Of a stretch of 64,000 nt of DNA, positions 1-9,689 are shown piece by piece. Source of the DNA: Prevotella sp. khp7 (lineage in GTDB: Bacteria > Bacteroidota > Bacteroidia > Bacteroidales > Bacteroidaceae); NCBI RefSeq assembly GCF_900109055.1, contig NZ_FOIV01000001.1, positions 124,001 through 188,000 on the forward strand, in the 5' to 3' direction. The notes beneath the pieces were generated by a model. It was not told where the DNA came from. It saw nothing but the letters and a program-made list of their open reading frames with translations, and searched no databases. Every line of letters begins with the position of its first letter. Position 1 is the stretch's first letter. The position numbers and the translations under genes are program-made.

Positions 1-1
1 G

Positions 2-685
2 CTCTTTCCTCAGGTCGCTGAAGCGCGTTCGGTTGATACAGAAATGCAGATTACAGATGGACAAACGCCTCTTAATAAAGAGATTACCTGTATTTATCAA
101 TATAACGTTGAGCACCCTCATCGTATTCTTTCTGTTCCTCATTACGCTGAGGCTTTCCCTGATACCAATGCTGTGCAACTTACGGCAGCTCGCAAATGGG
201 GAGTGAGTCCTGTTAAGAACCGTGAGGATGCAGAGGCCCGAAAGCGTGAATTAGTCTATATAGGATCAAATCCTTATTATCACGTTGATCCGCTTTATTC
301 CAGTATCCCATATTTGGTGCCCCATGCCGCCGTATTGCTGCAAGACATCGGTCAGGCTTTTTTTGACAGCCTTTATGTCAAAGGGGTTCCTTTCCATAAG
401 CTCATTGTTACCAGTGTTTTGCGTTCACAGGAGGATGTGCTGAAACTTCGCCGTCGCAATGGTAATGCTACCGAGAATTCTTGTCATCTCTACGGCACCA
501 CGTTTGACATCTGTTATAACCGTTATAAAACAGTTGAGGATCCCGCTGGCCCTGCTCGTCGTCAAGTGCGCAACGATACGTTGAAATGGGTCCTTTCCGA
601 GGTTCTTCGCGATATGCGAGAACAGGGAAGATGCTATATAAAATATGAGGTAAAACAGGGATGCTTTCATATGACTGTCAGGTAG
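2..685 (+). CDS. DUF5715 family protein, M15-peptidase-like (5' end outside window)
   Basis: The reading frame is open to the left edge, so the true start lies outside the window; an internal ATG is at 44. The protein matches my memory of the Bacteroidales DUF5715 family, which has no assigned function. A stretch reading SCHLYGTTFDI near codon 145 after the internal ATG has the spacing of the SxHxxGxxxD zinc site of M15 (VanY/YcbK-type) D,D-carboxypeptidases, and a third possible ligand sits in the CFHMTV segment near the C-terminus. I infer a peptidoglycan-directed zinc hydrolase fold, but activity is unproven. The next gene starts 44 bases downstream on the same strand. Confidence 0.75.
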   Translation, partial: LFPQVAEARSVDTEMQITDGQTPLNKEITCIYQYNVEHPHRILSVPHYAEAFPDTNAVQLTAARKWGVSPVKNREDAEARKRELVYIGSNPYYHVDPLYSSIPYLVPHAAVLLQDIGQAFFDSLYVKGVPFHKLIVTSVLRSQEDVLKLRRRNGNATENSCHLYGTTFDICYNRYKTVEDPAGPARRQVRNDTLKWVLSEVLRDMREQGRCYIKYEVKQGCFHMTVR

Positions 686-729
686 TTAGGAATATATTGA
701 TTGACAATAACTTTAAAACTTTAAACATT

Positions 730-1602
730 ATGAAATTAGACGGAAGAAGAGAAAGCTCAAACGTTGAGGATCGTCGCGGATTGAGTGGTGGTAAAGTAGC
801 TGGTATCGGTGGTATCGGTGCAGTGATTATCGCAGCCTTGTTTGCATGGATGAGCGGAGGCGACCCTCTTTCGGCCGGTCTTCAGGCTGCCCAGCAGCAG
901 ATGACGGCTCAGACCGAGACCGTTGGTGAGGAGAATTTTACCGAGGAAGAACAGGCGCTTGCCTCTGACTGTAAGAAGATTCTTGCATCAACCGAGGATG
1001 TCTGGGGTAAGGTCTTCGAAGAGATGGGTGGTACTTATACGCCTCCTACGCTCGTACTTTTCTCTAATCAGGTTAATTCCGCTTGCGGCTCTGCAACAGC
1101 CGCTGTCGGTCCATTCTATTGCTCTGGTGATCAGAAGCTTTACATCGACCTCTCCTTCTTCACGCAGATGAAACGCCAGCTTGGGGTAGAGGGCAATACC
1201 TTTGCTTATGCCTATGTGATTGCTCATGAGATAGGTCATCATGTCGAGAACCTTACCGGTACTTTAGGTAAAGCTCATCAGGCGATGAGTCAGACAGACA
1301 AAGTGCAGGCCAATCAGATTAGTGTCCGTCTTGAACTTCTTGCTGATTATTATGCAGGTGTATGGGCACATTATGAAGACGCAATGAATCGTTCAATGGA
1401 GTATGGTGATCTTGAAAAAGGACTTGAGCTTGCCAAGGCCATCGGTGATGACTGGCTGCAGAAGAAAGCTCAGGGACGTGCTACACCTGAATCATTCACC
1501 CATGGTACTAGCGACCAGCGTAAACGTTGGCTGAAGCGTGGTTATCAGACGGGCGATATGCGTACTTCTACTTTTAGCATTCAGAACTATAACGACCTCT
1601 GA
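730..1602 (+). CDS. Neutral zinc metallopeptidase, YpfJ/KPN_02809 family
   Basis: A 290-residue protein of the putative neutral zinc metallopeptidase family (PF04228). It opens with the family's typical short charged N-terminus (KLDGRRES) and a Gly-rich segment, followed by one membrane helix at about residues 28-46, so the catalytic domain is probably extracytoplasmic. The HExxH zinc motif reads HEIGHH at residues 166-171, and the family's downstream ELLADYYAG segment, expected to hold another metal ligand, is present. The frame extends upstream to 661, but the ATG at 730 gives the family-typical N-terminus and avoids overlap with the preceding gene. Substrate unknown. Confidence 0.9.
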   Translation: MKLDGRRESSNVEDRRGLSGGKVAGIGGIGAVIIAALFAWMSGGDPLSAGLQAAQQQMTAQTETVGEENFTEEEQALASDCKKILASTEDVWGKVFEEMGGTYTPPTLVLFSNQVNSACGSATAAVGPFYCSGDQKLYIDLSFFTQMKRQLGVEGNTFAYAYVIAHEIGHHVENLTGTLGKAHQAMSQTDKVQANQISVRLELLADYYAGVWAHYEDAMNRSMEYGDLEKGLELAKAIGDDWLQKKAQGRATPESFTHGTSDQRKRWLKRGYQTGDMRTSTFSIQNYNDL

Positions 1603-1638
1603 TAGTTTCTTGTAGAAACTCGCATAATCATATTAACC

Positions 1639-1812
1639 ATGAAGAAAAGACAATTATGGATTCTGGCCGCAATCTTTGTCGTATTTTGCGGTTGGATGGC
1701 TGTTACCTGTCGTTCGGGTGACGATAAAAAGGTGCTTTCTCCTACAGAGGATTCGAGTCAGTTCGTTACGTTGACTGATGCTGTGCCTGAGAGTCATCCT
1801 GACAAAAAACTA
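1639..1812 (+). pseudogene. 5' remnant of an exported protein gene, possibly M15D (VanX-like) dipeptidase
   Basis: An ATG at 1639 opens a frame with a convincing signal sequence (MKKRQLWILAAI, then a hydrophobic core ending VTCRSGDD), a Ser/Glu-rich linker and the segment FVTLTDAVPE. After about 58 codons the frame (stop at 2079) runs antisense over the end of the addB-like gene and stops resembling a protein. The FVTLTDAVP segment recalls the start of the mature domain of Bacteroidales D-Ala-D-Ala dipeptidases, where it is followed by an ILEIRYYST-like stretch that is missing here. I read it as a truncated gene whose body was lost. A short genuine peptide is possible. Confidence 0.4.
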
Positions 1813-4437
1813 TTAGCGGCGGCAGAGGGCTGCGTAGGGACATGTGCGACAGCTGTTAGCGTCGTTGGTTGGAGTGAAAGCGAGGTCTTGATTGAAGATC
1901 TCGCTTATTTTTTGCCCGAGAAGTTCGGTGTAGCGAGTTGCTACAGCCTTGATGTCGTGTACGGGCTCCTTGCCAATCTTCAGTGTGGGGTCGTAGCCGT
2001 CGGTACCTGCGTGTTGGATGAACAGCAGGCTGGGAGAGACGGGTTTGTCCTGTTCGTGCGACACAATATGACTATATAGAAAAGCTTGTAAGAAATAGTC
2101 GCTATGTTCTCGGATATAAGCTGGATCGAAGATGGCCTCAACATCGGGTAACCCCTTTGGCTCGTGTGAACCAGTCTTGTAGTCGATGACACGGATGCGC
2201 TCCTCGCCAGTATCTGGATCAGTGACCATGTCAAGACGGTCGATGTAACCGCCAATCTCTGTATCCCCCCATGGCATCTTGACTTGCTTCTCAAGTCCTA
2301 AAATAGTGAAAGGTGTAAGGCGGCGGTCGATCTCAACTAACTGACGTATGTATTTGATAATAACCTCCCGATTGATGAGTTGCAGACCGTCAAGGGGGGG
2401 CATGGGGTGCATAGGGTCTTTAATGAGGAAAAGCTCTTTTTTGATGGCCTGATCGACAGCACGCTCAATCTCTATGCCGCTCTTTAACAGGGCATCGAGG
2501 TCGGACGTTGTAATGCGCTGCTGGCCGAACTGCTCATATAGGGTCTGGGCAGCATGGTGGAAGATATTTCCGAAGATGCGATTATCAATCATATCCTCTT
2601 CGTTATCATCAGGTTCCTGAAGGTTGCTAACGTAACGATAGAAGAACCTGAGCTGACATCGTAGGTAATTGCTGATGGCCGTAGGACTGATGCCGCCCAT
2701 CTCTTTCGAGAAACGCCTCGTGAGGGTTGTGATGACTTCGTGAGTCTTTTCAATGGATTGGGGTTGATGCAATTGTGGCTGTTGTCCGGCACGTAACGTC
2801 TGGAAGGTTATGGGAATATCAGTCTCGACCATTAACTGGAGCATGAATCGCGACATCTCACCTGTCTGACCATCGTTTGTTGAATTGTTGTAGACGATGG
2901 TGACATCACCTGTACGTTGCAGTAACCGGTGGAAATAGTGCTGATAGATGGCGACCTTATGATCGACGGTGGTGAGACCATAGGCTTTACGGATGGCATA
3001 TGGAATGAAGGATGTGTCGTTGACGCCTCGGGGCATATTACCTTCGTTACACGAGAGCAACAGCACGTGGTCGAAGTCAAGGTTTCGTGTTTCGAGCACA
3101 CCCATCACCTGAATACCCTCTGCAGGTTCTCCGTGGAAAGGAATGGATGCCTGCTGAATAAGTTGCTGTACAAGTCGTTGCAGGGTAATGGTATCGACAC
3201 TGAGCACACCACTGTCTACCAGACCGCTGACACGATTCAGTAAGGTATAGATCCGAAATATACTCTCAGTGTCAAGGGATGAGAAGTCTGCTGTTGTAGC
3301 GATTGTACGTACTATGTTCAGAAGCCAGTGCAGCATATCGGCATTATCTGTGTAATGGACAGCGGCATAGTCGTTAGGTAGCAGACTGGCAAAAGGGTGA
3401 CGACTGACTATGTCGAGCCAACGATGGCGGAATGCACCTGTTTTCTGCGAGAAACCGTTTACCTGAAGATTAATGAGTTGCGTGACGAGCGACGCTACTG
3501 ATGTCTGAAGTAGGGGAAAGCCAGTTGTGACGTTCACCTTCTCAACACTGTCAGGCAGACAGTGAACAACTGCTTGTAAGAGTCCTTCATTACAGAGCAC
3601 AATGGCGGTACGTCGCCCAGCGGCAATGCGCTCAGGAGTGAGCCACTGACTGACGTAACGCGCCTGAATATTCTCGGTTGATGCCGAGATATAAGTCAGT
3701 TGCCGTGGAGGCTGTTCCTCGGTATCCTGATAGAAAACGGCTTTGCCTTCGCGTTCCAGTCGGTGGAACAGCACTTGTTCTACTTGCTGCATGAGATTGA
3801 AGCCTACAAAGCAATAGGCATCATAGTCGAACTGCAGATCCTCGTCGGTAGCTACCTGGCGATATAGTGCACCTTCGTAAGCCAGTTGCTGACTGGCAAG
3901 GCTCTCATTGAACGTTCTGTAGATGTCGCCAATGTGACTCCATAAGCGCAGGAAGCGTTCCTTGAGTTCTGTATTATGGTCTTCGGAAAAGTTGCTGAAG
4001 AATCGCCGTATCATCTCACGCTGTTCATCAGTGAGATACGATACGTCGTCGAGTTCGTGGATATCACGCAAGTTTGCAAACACCTTATCAGCAGGTGCCA
4101 TATTCTTATCGAGGTCATCGAAGTCGGAGAGCAGCAGTTGTCCCCAACCATAAAAATGATCAAGCGTCTCGTCAAGACCTGTACACTGTGTGAAGCACTT
4201 GTGCAGTTCACAGACCAACATGATGGGGTCTGCCACTTTGAGAGTGGAATGACTGCGGAACAAATCACTGATGGTGATGTAGGCAGGACTCCAGATGGGC
4301 TTACCTGCCAGATGTGCCAAGCAGTCGTTGAGAAATAGCGAGGCACGCTTATTAGGGAACACCACGGCTATGCGTGAGAGGTTTGTTCCATATCGGGAGA
4401 GTAGGTCGGCTGCTACATGTTCAAGAAAAGACTTCAT
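1813..4437 (-). CDS. addB: AddB-like PD-(D/E)XK nuclease, Fe-S type
   Basis: An 874-residue protein, the predicted partner of the AddA-like helicase encoded just upstream; together they would process double-strand breaks for RecA loading. The C-terminal third is a PD-(D/E)XK nuclease with the catalytic IDYKTG motif near residue 750. Four cysteines (C594 in SNYLRC, then C863, C866 and C872 in CRTCPYAALC) match the 4Fe-4S staple of AddB nucleases. The N-terminus (VVFPNKRASL) lacks the Walker A lysine loop found in Firmicutes AddB, so ATP hydrolysis is probably left to AddA. The start ATG overlaps the addA stop codon (ATGA), implying translational coupling. Confidence 0.88.
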   Translation of the reverse strand: MKSFLEHVAADLLSRYGTNLSRIAVVFPNKRASLFLNDCLAHLAGKPIWSPAYITISDLFRSHSTLKVADPIMLVCELHKCFTQCTGLDETLDHFYGWGQLLLSDFDDLDKNMAPADKVFANLRDIHELDDVSYLTDEQREMIRRFFSNFSEDHNTELKERFLRLWSHIGDIYRTFNESLASQQLAYEGALYRQVATDEDLQFDYDAYCFVGFNLMQQVEQVLFHRLEREGKAVFYQDTEEQPPRQLTYISASTENIQARYVSQWLTPERIAAGRRTAIVLCNEGLLQAVVHCLPDSVEKVNVTTGFPLLQTSVASLVTQLINLQVNGFSQKTGAFRHRWLDIVSRHPFASLLPNDYAAVHYTDNADMLHWLLNIVRTIATTADFSSLDTESIFRIYTLLNRVSGLVDSGVLSVDTITLQRLVQQLIQQASIPFHGEPAEGIQVMGVLETRNLDFDHVLLLSCNEGNMPRGVNDTSFIPYAIRKAYGLTTVDHKVAIYQHYFHRLLQRTGDVTIVYNNSTNDGQTGEMSRFMLQLMVETDIPITFQTLRAGQQPQLHQPQSIEKTHEVITTLTRRFSKEMGGISPTAISNYLRCQLRFFYRYVSNLQEPDDNEEDMIDNRIFGNIFHHAAQTLYEQFGQQRITTSDLDALLKSGIEIERAVDQAIKKELFLIKDPMHPMPPLDGLQLINREVIIKYIRQLVEIDRRLTPFTILGLEKQVKMPWGDTEIGGYIDRLDMVTDPDTGEERIRVIDYKTGSHEPKGLPDVEAIFDPAYIREHSDYFLQAFLYSHIVSHEQDKPVSPSLLFIQHAGTDGYDPTLKIGKEPVHDIKAVATRYTELLGQKISEIFNQDLAFTPTNDANSCRTCPYAALCRR

Positions 4438-7400
4438 ACTTCTTCGATTTTGTTGCTATATACATACCAGAGATAACCCTTGATGTTCTGATGTCCCATA
4501 GATGCCAGAAGCTGCATGTACTCATGTACCTGCTCGTGATATTCAGGTTTTGGGGCTCCAAACTTGAAGTCAACGACAATCCATTCCTGACCATCGGTCA
4601 TCACACGATCAGGGCGACGCTCTTTCATTTCTCCGTTTTCGATGGATAGAATCGTACACTCGTTGAAGAGTTCCCAATGTGGTGAGAACCAATTACGTAC
4701 ACGCTCGTCCTCCAAACGTTTCTTGAGCATCGTCGTGATGCGCTCTGCGGTGATGTTCTCGTCGTAGAGTACACCCTCAAATTGTAGGCGTTGCAATGCG
4801 TCGGGAATGTCGCTTGCAGTGCGGATAGTAGAGAATACTTCGTGTAGGATACTACCCGTCTGGATGTAGTTCCTTCGTTGCAGATTCTCTTCGTCATCGC
4901 CCTCTGCAAAAACCTTACTGCGATTACTCTGGCGGAAGTCTACCTTACGTCCGAAGGTCTCAACCTCGACGTTGACAGGGGCAGACGGCTGGAGGAAAGG
5001 ATTGATAGACGGCTGACTGAAGAGGTCTTGCTGAGGAGCTTTGAAAGTAGAGGTACCGTAAATGAAATGAAGTTCCGTTTTCTCATCTTCGATTCCTTCG
5101 AGAGTGGAAGAGGACAGGTCGTTGCTGATAAGTGGCAGACACTGTTCGATGAGTGTTGAACGAGAGTTTTTCGTGCCACGCTTGCCGATGACATAAAGAC
5201 TCCTACAGGCACGGGTGAACGCCACATAGAGCAAATTCAGATTATCCACGGTGTTCTGTAGATGTTCATGCAGATAGTCGGCCTCATAGATGGTACCCAT
5301 CATCTGTTTCTGACTATAGTCTATTGGTGCTATCGGTAGATCACTGAATGGTACTTCAGAGGGTTGGCACCAGAGCACGTTACCCGTTTTCTCTAACTGC
5401 CAGTCGCAGAAAGGACAAATCACATGTTCAAACTCAAGTCCTTTCGATTTGTGGATGGAGATGAGGCGTATACCATTAGTCTCATCGCTCTGTATGGTCT
5501 TAGAGGAGATGTTCTCGTCCCACTCGGAGAGGAACGTGTTGATGTCCGTTGTGTTCTCGTTGACAAAGTCAGTAAGTTGATCGTAGAACGCACAGAGATA
5601 GGCGCCCTGTCCTTTGATGGTATTCAGACGGAAGATGCTATAAAGACGCTCAACCAGTTCGTAGAAAGGCAATGAGAGCAGTTCTGCGAAATGCCCAATA
5701 AACTCCTCGGGTAACAACACGTCGAGATTACGATTGGCTAAGAGAAGTTCGTTGTCGGTAGTGGAATTACGCAATATATCGTATTGCCATGTCTTGACGA
5801 TAGCTGCTTTTGTGAGTTGATCGTCGGGATGGGTGAGTAGTCGCAGGGCGTTGATGAGCAAGCACACGGTGCTGGATGCATCGAGGCGGAAGGCCTCGTC
5901 GGAGACAATGCTCACCTCTGGCATTTGCTGTTGGAAATAGTTGGCAATAATGGGTATTAGTGCGTTCGTACGTACAAGGATGGCGATGTTATGTTGCTCG
6001 ATTCCTTGTGATATCAGCTCCCCAATGATGTCAGCCATGTGACTAAGCACCTGCTCCTGATACTCTTCAGCGGGCAGCAAGGTGATGTCGACAAAACCTT
6101 CTTCTGTTTTATTCTCGGGTATTTGCTGTTCTACGTCTGCATAAGCCTTTCGCAGTTGGTCTGCTTCTGCGGGACTGAGTTCTGCTTGGGTCTGATATTC
6201 TAGTTGGGCCGCATGATGGAAAAATGCATTGTTGAACTCGATAATACGACGTTCAGAACGGCGGTTTACCGTCAGCGGATGCGTCTCTACTTGTTGGGGC
6301 GAGAACTGACTCTCAATATCGTTAAGCAAGCGCCAGTCACCTGAACGCCAACGATAGATACTCTGCTTCACGTCGCCAACTATCAGGTTTGAGGTGTTCT
6401 CATGACTCATCGCCTCTGCCAATAGCACACGGAAGTTCTGCCATTGTACGGTCGAGGTGTCCTGGAATTCGTCAATCATGACATGTTCCAACTGCGTTCC
6501 TATCTTCTCGAAGATAAACGGCGAGTCGCTCTCACCAATCAGTGAATGGAGCAGTTGTTGGGTGTCACTGAGCAAAAAGCGGTTCGCACTCTCGTTCAGA
6601 TCATGTACTTTGCGCTCAATGTTACCCAATAGCCGCAGTTGATTCAGATGTCGTAATGTGAGGTCGGCACTCTTGTAGAGTTTCCACTGCTTTGGCCGCT
6701 CTTCAACCGCATAGCGTAGAATGTCACCAAGTATAGAGTCTGCCAGTGAGTGGATGAGTTCCCGTCGCGGGTGCGTCTTCTTATACCATTTTGTAGGATC
6801 CCCTATACTGTCGGTCACACGCTTACCGACGATACTTTCATCGAAGATACCCTGACGGAGTTTCTGGAAGAAACCGCACAATCCGGTCTTTCCGTAGGCG
6901 AGATCGTCAATCGTCAATCCTTCACTTTCAAGGGCATCGAAGAAACTCTCGCCAATCTCCTTCATTCGGTCTTCGGCTAGCTGGCGTATCTCGCGCAACC
7001 TACGGGTGTAGTCTTCAAAGAAACCTTTTTCTCCCATCTTCTTCTCCATCTCATCCCTTACAGCCTTATAGCTGTCGCTGAAGATAGTGCGCCCGAACGA
7101 TTTTATTTGTGAGATGACGTTCCATGACTTATCGTCGGAAATATTCTCCATGATGTATTTTAGGATCCACTGAAGCAGTAAGTCGGTAGTGCTTAAATCG
7201 GCTATCAGCTGATCAACAGCCAGTTCCTCTACCTGATAGTCATTCAGTCCGATACGCAGATTGGTAGTGAGATCGAGTTCGCGTGCCATGTTACGCAGCA
7301 CACTCTGGAAGAAAGTGTCGATGGTCTCAACGCGGAAATAGTTGTAGTTATGAAGCAGATTTGTCAGTGCCATACCTGCGCGTTCACTGATGAATCGGGC

Positions 7401-7649
7401 TTCGAAACCAGTCTTCTCTTGGATGGCTTTCAAATAATTTTCTGAGTCGGGCAGCTGATGTGCGATACCATAGAGTTGACTCAATATACGCATCTTCATC
7501 TCCTCTGTGGCCTTGTTGGTAAAGGTCACAGCCAGGATGTTGCGATAGCTTTGTGGGTCTTCCACAAGCAGGCGGATGTATTCGGTGGCAAGCGTAAAGG
7601 TCTTTCCACTGCCAGCACTTGCTTTATAGACTGAAAGGGGTTTTACCAT
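4434..7649 (-). CDS. addA: AddA-like UvrD-family helicase-nuclease
   Basis: A 1071-residue superfamily 1 helicase. Walker A is ASAGSGKT at residues 10-17, followed by the FTNKATEEM motif typical of RecB/AddA; EFQDTS (motif II), the VGDVKQSIYRWR motif and a LISIHKSKGLEFEHV motif follow in order. The C-terminus carries a second nuclease domain (RPDRV and VVDFKFG), as expected for AddA. It would unwind and resect DNA ends together with AddB. Its ATG overlaps the end of the DUF5686 gene by 7 bases and its stop overlaps addB by 4, placing all three in one transcript. Confidence 0.92.
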   Translation of the reverse strand: MVKPLSVYKASAGSGKTFTLATEYIRLLVEDPQSYRNILAVTFTNKATEEMKMRILSQLYGIAHQLPDSENYLKAIQEKTGFEARFISERAGMALTNLLHNYNYFRVETIDTFFQSVLRNMARELDLTTNLRIGLNDYQVEELAVDQLIADLSTTDLLLQWILKYIMENISDDKSWNVISQIKSFGRTIFSDSYKAVRDEMEKKMGEKGFFEDYTRRLREIRQLAEDRMKEIGESFFDALESEGLTIDDLAYGKTGLCGFFQKLRQGIFDESIVGKRVTDSIGDPTKWYKKTHPRRELIHSLADSILGDILRYAVEERPKQWKLYKSADLTLRHLNQLRLLGNIERKVHDLNESANRFLLSDTQQLLHSLIGESDSPFIFEKIGTQLEHVMIDEFQDTSTVQWQNFRVLLAEAMSHENTSNLIVGDVKQSIYRWRSGDWRLLNDIESQFSPQQVETHPLTVNRRSERRIIEFNNAFFHHAAQLEYQTQAELSPAEADQLRKAYADVEQQIPENKTEEGFVDITLLPAEEYQEQVLSHMADIIGELISQGIEQHNIAILVRTNALIPIIANYFQQQMPEVSIVSDEAFRLDASSTVCLLINALRLLTHPDDQLTKAAIVKTWQYDILRNSTTDNELLLANRNLDVLLPEEFIGHFAELLSLPFYELVERLYSIFRLNTIKGQGAYLCAFYDQLTDFVNENTTDINTFLSEWDENISSKTIQSDETNGIRLISIHKSKGLEFEHVICPFCDWQLEKTGNVLWCQPSEVPFSDLPIAPIDYSQKQMMGTIYEADYLHEHLQNTVDNLNLLYVAFTRACRSLYVIGKRGTKNSRSTLIEQCLPLISNDLSSSTLEGIEDEKTELHFIYGTSTFKAPQQDLFSQPSINPFLQPSAPVNVEVETFGRKVDFRQSNRSKVFAEGDDEENLQRRNYIQTGSILHEVFSTIRTASDIPDALQRLQFEGVLYDENITAERITTMLKKRLEDERVRNWFSPHWELFNECTILSIENGEMKERRPDRVMTDGQEWIVVDFKFGAPKPEYHEQVHEYMQLLASMGHQNIKGYLWYVYSNKIEEV

Positions 7650-9685
7650 CTTCTAAACAATTCTATTTCTACTTCGACACCTGCACGGTCGAAAGTGGTG
7701 TTTCGGAAACTGGCAAAGGCGCCCACCGAAATATAACGGTTAGTGAATCCATAGCCGAGTTCATAATAGGGACGAGAGTGTTCGAGTAATACATTACTCA
7801 AGTAGAAACGCTCCTTCTCGATATATTTGCCGAGATAAGGAATCCATGTCGCGAACATCATCGGTGTTTCATATGATACGTTACTGCGGATGTAATAGTC
7901 AGAGCGGTTGTACTCGCGACTTCGAAGTAACTGAACGTCACCGCTCCAGTTATCGTCCCAGCCTCCGGGCAGGTTTTCATCGCGGAAGTTCACGTAGTCG
8001 ACAAAGTAATTGCCTGATTTTGTGAAAAAACCTCCTCCAGCCCTGAGGTTGAGTACTCGCAGCCCTGGAATTTTCTTCTTCCACTGAGCGTCGAACTCCC
8101 AACGTTCATATTCAAGGTCGCTGTTCATCACACCTTTGATGGCTCGTTCATAATCAATGGAGAGAGTTGGGCCATTGTTCAGCCAAGGTTGGAACTTCAG
8201 GCCTATCATGGGCGCAAAACTCTTATAGTGTATAGGCATTCCGTAAGTTAGCATCATCTGCTTGTCGAGGGCAGAGCGAACATGGTAGATGAGTCCAGCC
8301 TCAATATCGAACCAATTGAAGAGCATAATATTGTTGAACACCTTAAGGTAAGTGTCCTTGAACTTATGCATATTGGTATTGTCGAAATTGATAATGCTGT
8401 CGGGATACAGTTCTTTTATCTTCTCTGTCACACAGCTGTTGCTGATAGGATTGCCGTTACCCCATACAATCTCTGTGTATCCGTTGCGTTTTGGGTTATA
8501 GGTCATTCTGAGTGGTGCAGTGAAGTAGAACTGCCGCTGCTTGAAGTTATAACCGAAGGTTGGGTTCAACGTCAGATATCTGTGTGGTGAGAATGTGTAG
8601 CGTGTGCGCAGCTTCATCTTATAGCGCCAACCGCGGTTGCCGCTATAGCTCAGATATAAAGGATTGATGATGGGTGACAACTTGAAATAGGAGTCTTCTG
8701 ATTCTGCCGAAATCGGTGTCACGAGGTTATCGCCTATCGTGTCCCAGATAATCTTTTTCAGCAGTTGCTTGTTTGTGGCAGTAGAGTCTTCCTGCTGCCT
8801 GTTGATGGAATCCTGCCGAATCCGTTTATTGTATTCATCATAAATCTCTTTGTCGGCTTCTGATAAGGGGATTGGACGGATAGAGTCCATCAGTTTGCGA
8901 CTCGATACTTTGGTAATGCTGCCTGGTAGCGTTATGGGGCAGTTGTAACTGGCATCGAATAGTGCAGATATGTGATTGCCCATGAAGCGGAAAGAGCCCA
9001 CCATAGAACATCTCTTCGGCATCAGCGAGCGAGCTCCTTCGTCGCCTTGTTCTATATGTGTGCGGAATGATATCATATCAAACTCTCCGTTTAGCATTGC
9101 CATGATAACACGGCCCGTAGATGTCTCAACTAGCGCATAGCCGTTGAGCAGTTGTGTATTATAGAACTTTGGTTTGAATTCCAACCATGTCGTAGAGTCG
9201 TTGAGCTGCTTTTGCGTGAAGCGGTAGAAGTGCCTGTTATGTCTGTTGAAAGGCGATAGCATGTGGCCTTCGTAGAGGGCAACATCATAGATGTTTGGTG
9301 TCATGAAATTGAGGAGGGGTGACAACACCCTGTGATCCTTAGGGATGGTGCTTGACAATACCTGACTGTTGATGTCGAAGTGATGTGAATCTTGGAATAG
9401 CACTTTTGCGTATGACTCGCGGATATACTTCCTTGGGTCTTTAGACAGAGAGTGCATCGTGGGGATGAACTTCAGTATAAAGTTACGTTTCTCTACGTTG
9501 AAGTGAATCTTAGCATAGATATTGTCCTGAAGTGAGTCGATCATCGGGTTGAGGGCCTTCTGATAAGCGTAAATCCGATTCAGTATCAGCCCTTCAGTCT
9601 TCTCTTTCGCAAAACCATGTACTGACACACTTAGCAGCATGCCCAACAATAGTAACGGCTTGATGAATAGTTGACTGCGTATCAA
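7643..9685 (-). CDS. DUF5686 family outer-membrane protein
   Basis: A 680-residue protein with an N-terminal signal sequence (hydrophobic residues 7-24, ending VHGFA), a large N-terminal domain and a C-terminal half rich in alternating aromatic and polar strands (for example TRYTFSPHRYLTLNP) that ends LFRRW, consistent with an outer-membrane beta-barrel. It matches my memory of Bacteroidetes DUF5686 proteins; function unknown. The start is TTG at 9685, five bases after the uvrA stop; a stop codon three codons further upstream closes the frame and the next ATG would remove half the signal peptide, so TTG is the best start. It lies between uvrA and addA with almost no spacing. Confidence 0.82.
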   Translation of the reverse strand: MIRSQLFIKPLLLLGMLLSVSVHGFAKEKTEGLILNRIYAYQKALNPMIDSLQDNIYAKIHFNVEKRNFILKFIPTMHSLSKDPRKYIRESYAKVLFQDSHHFDINSQVLSSTIPKDHRVLSPLLNFMTPNIYDVALYEGHMLSPFNRHNRHFYRFTQKQLNDSTTWLEFKPKFYNTQLLNGYALVETSTGRVIMAMLNGEFDMISFRTHIEQGDEGARSLMPKRCSMVGSFRFMGNHISALFDASYNCPITLPGSITKVSSRKLMDSIRPIPLSEADKEIYDEYNKRIRQDSINRQQEDSTATNKQLLKKIIWDTIGDNLVTPISAESEDSYFKLSPIINPLYLSYSGNRGWRYKMKLRTRYTFSPHRYLTLNPTFGYNFKQRQFYFTAPLRMTYNPKRNGYTEIVWGNGNPISNSCVTEKIKELYPDSIINFDNTNMHKFKDTYLKVFNNIMLFNWFDIEAGLIYHVRSALDKQMMLTYGMPIHYKSFAPMIGLKFQPWLNNGPTLSIDYERAIKGVMNSDLEYERWEFDAQWKKKIPGLRVLNLRAGGGFFTKSGNYFVDYVNFRDENLPGGWDDNWSGDVQLLRSREYNRSDYYIRSNVSYETPMMFATWIPYLGKYIEKERFYLSNVLLEHSRPYYELGYGFTNRYISVGAFASFRNTTFDRAGVEVEIELFRRW

Positions 9686-9689
9686 TGTC

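Noticed and set aside
1813..2079. C-terminal 89 codons of the frame starting at 1639
   Set aside because: They are antisense to the nuclease end of addB and carry no motif; treated as chance continuation after a truncated gene.
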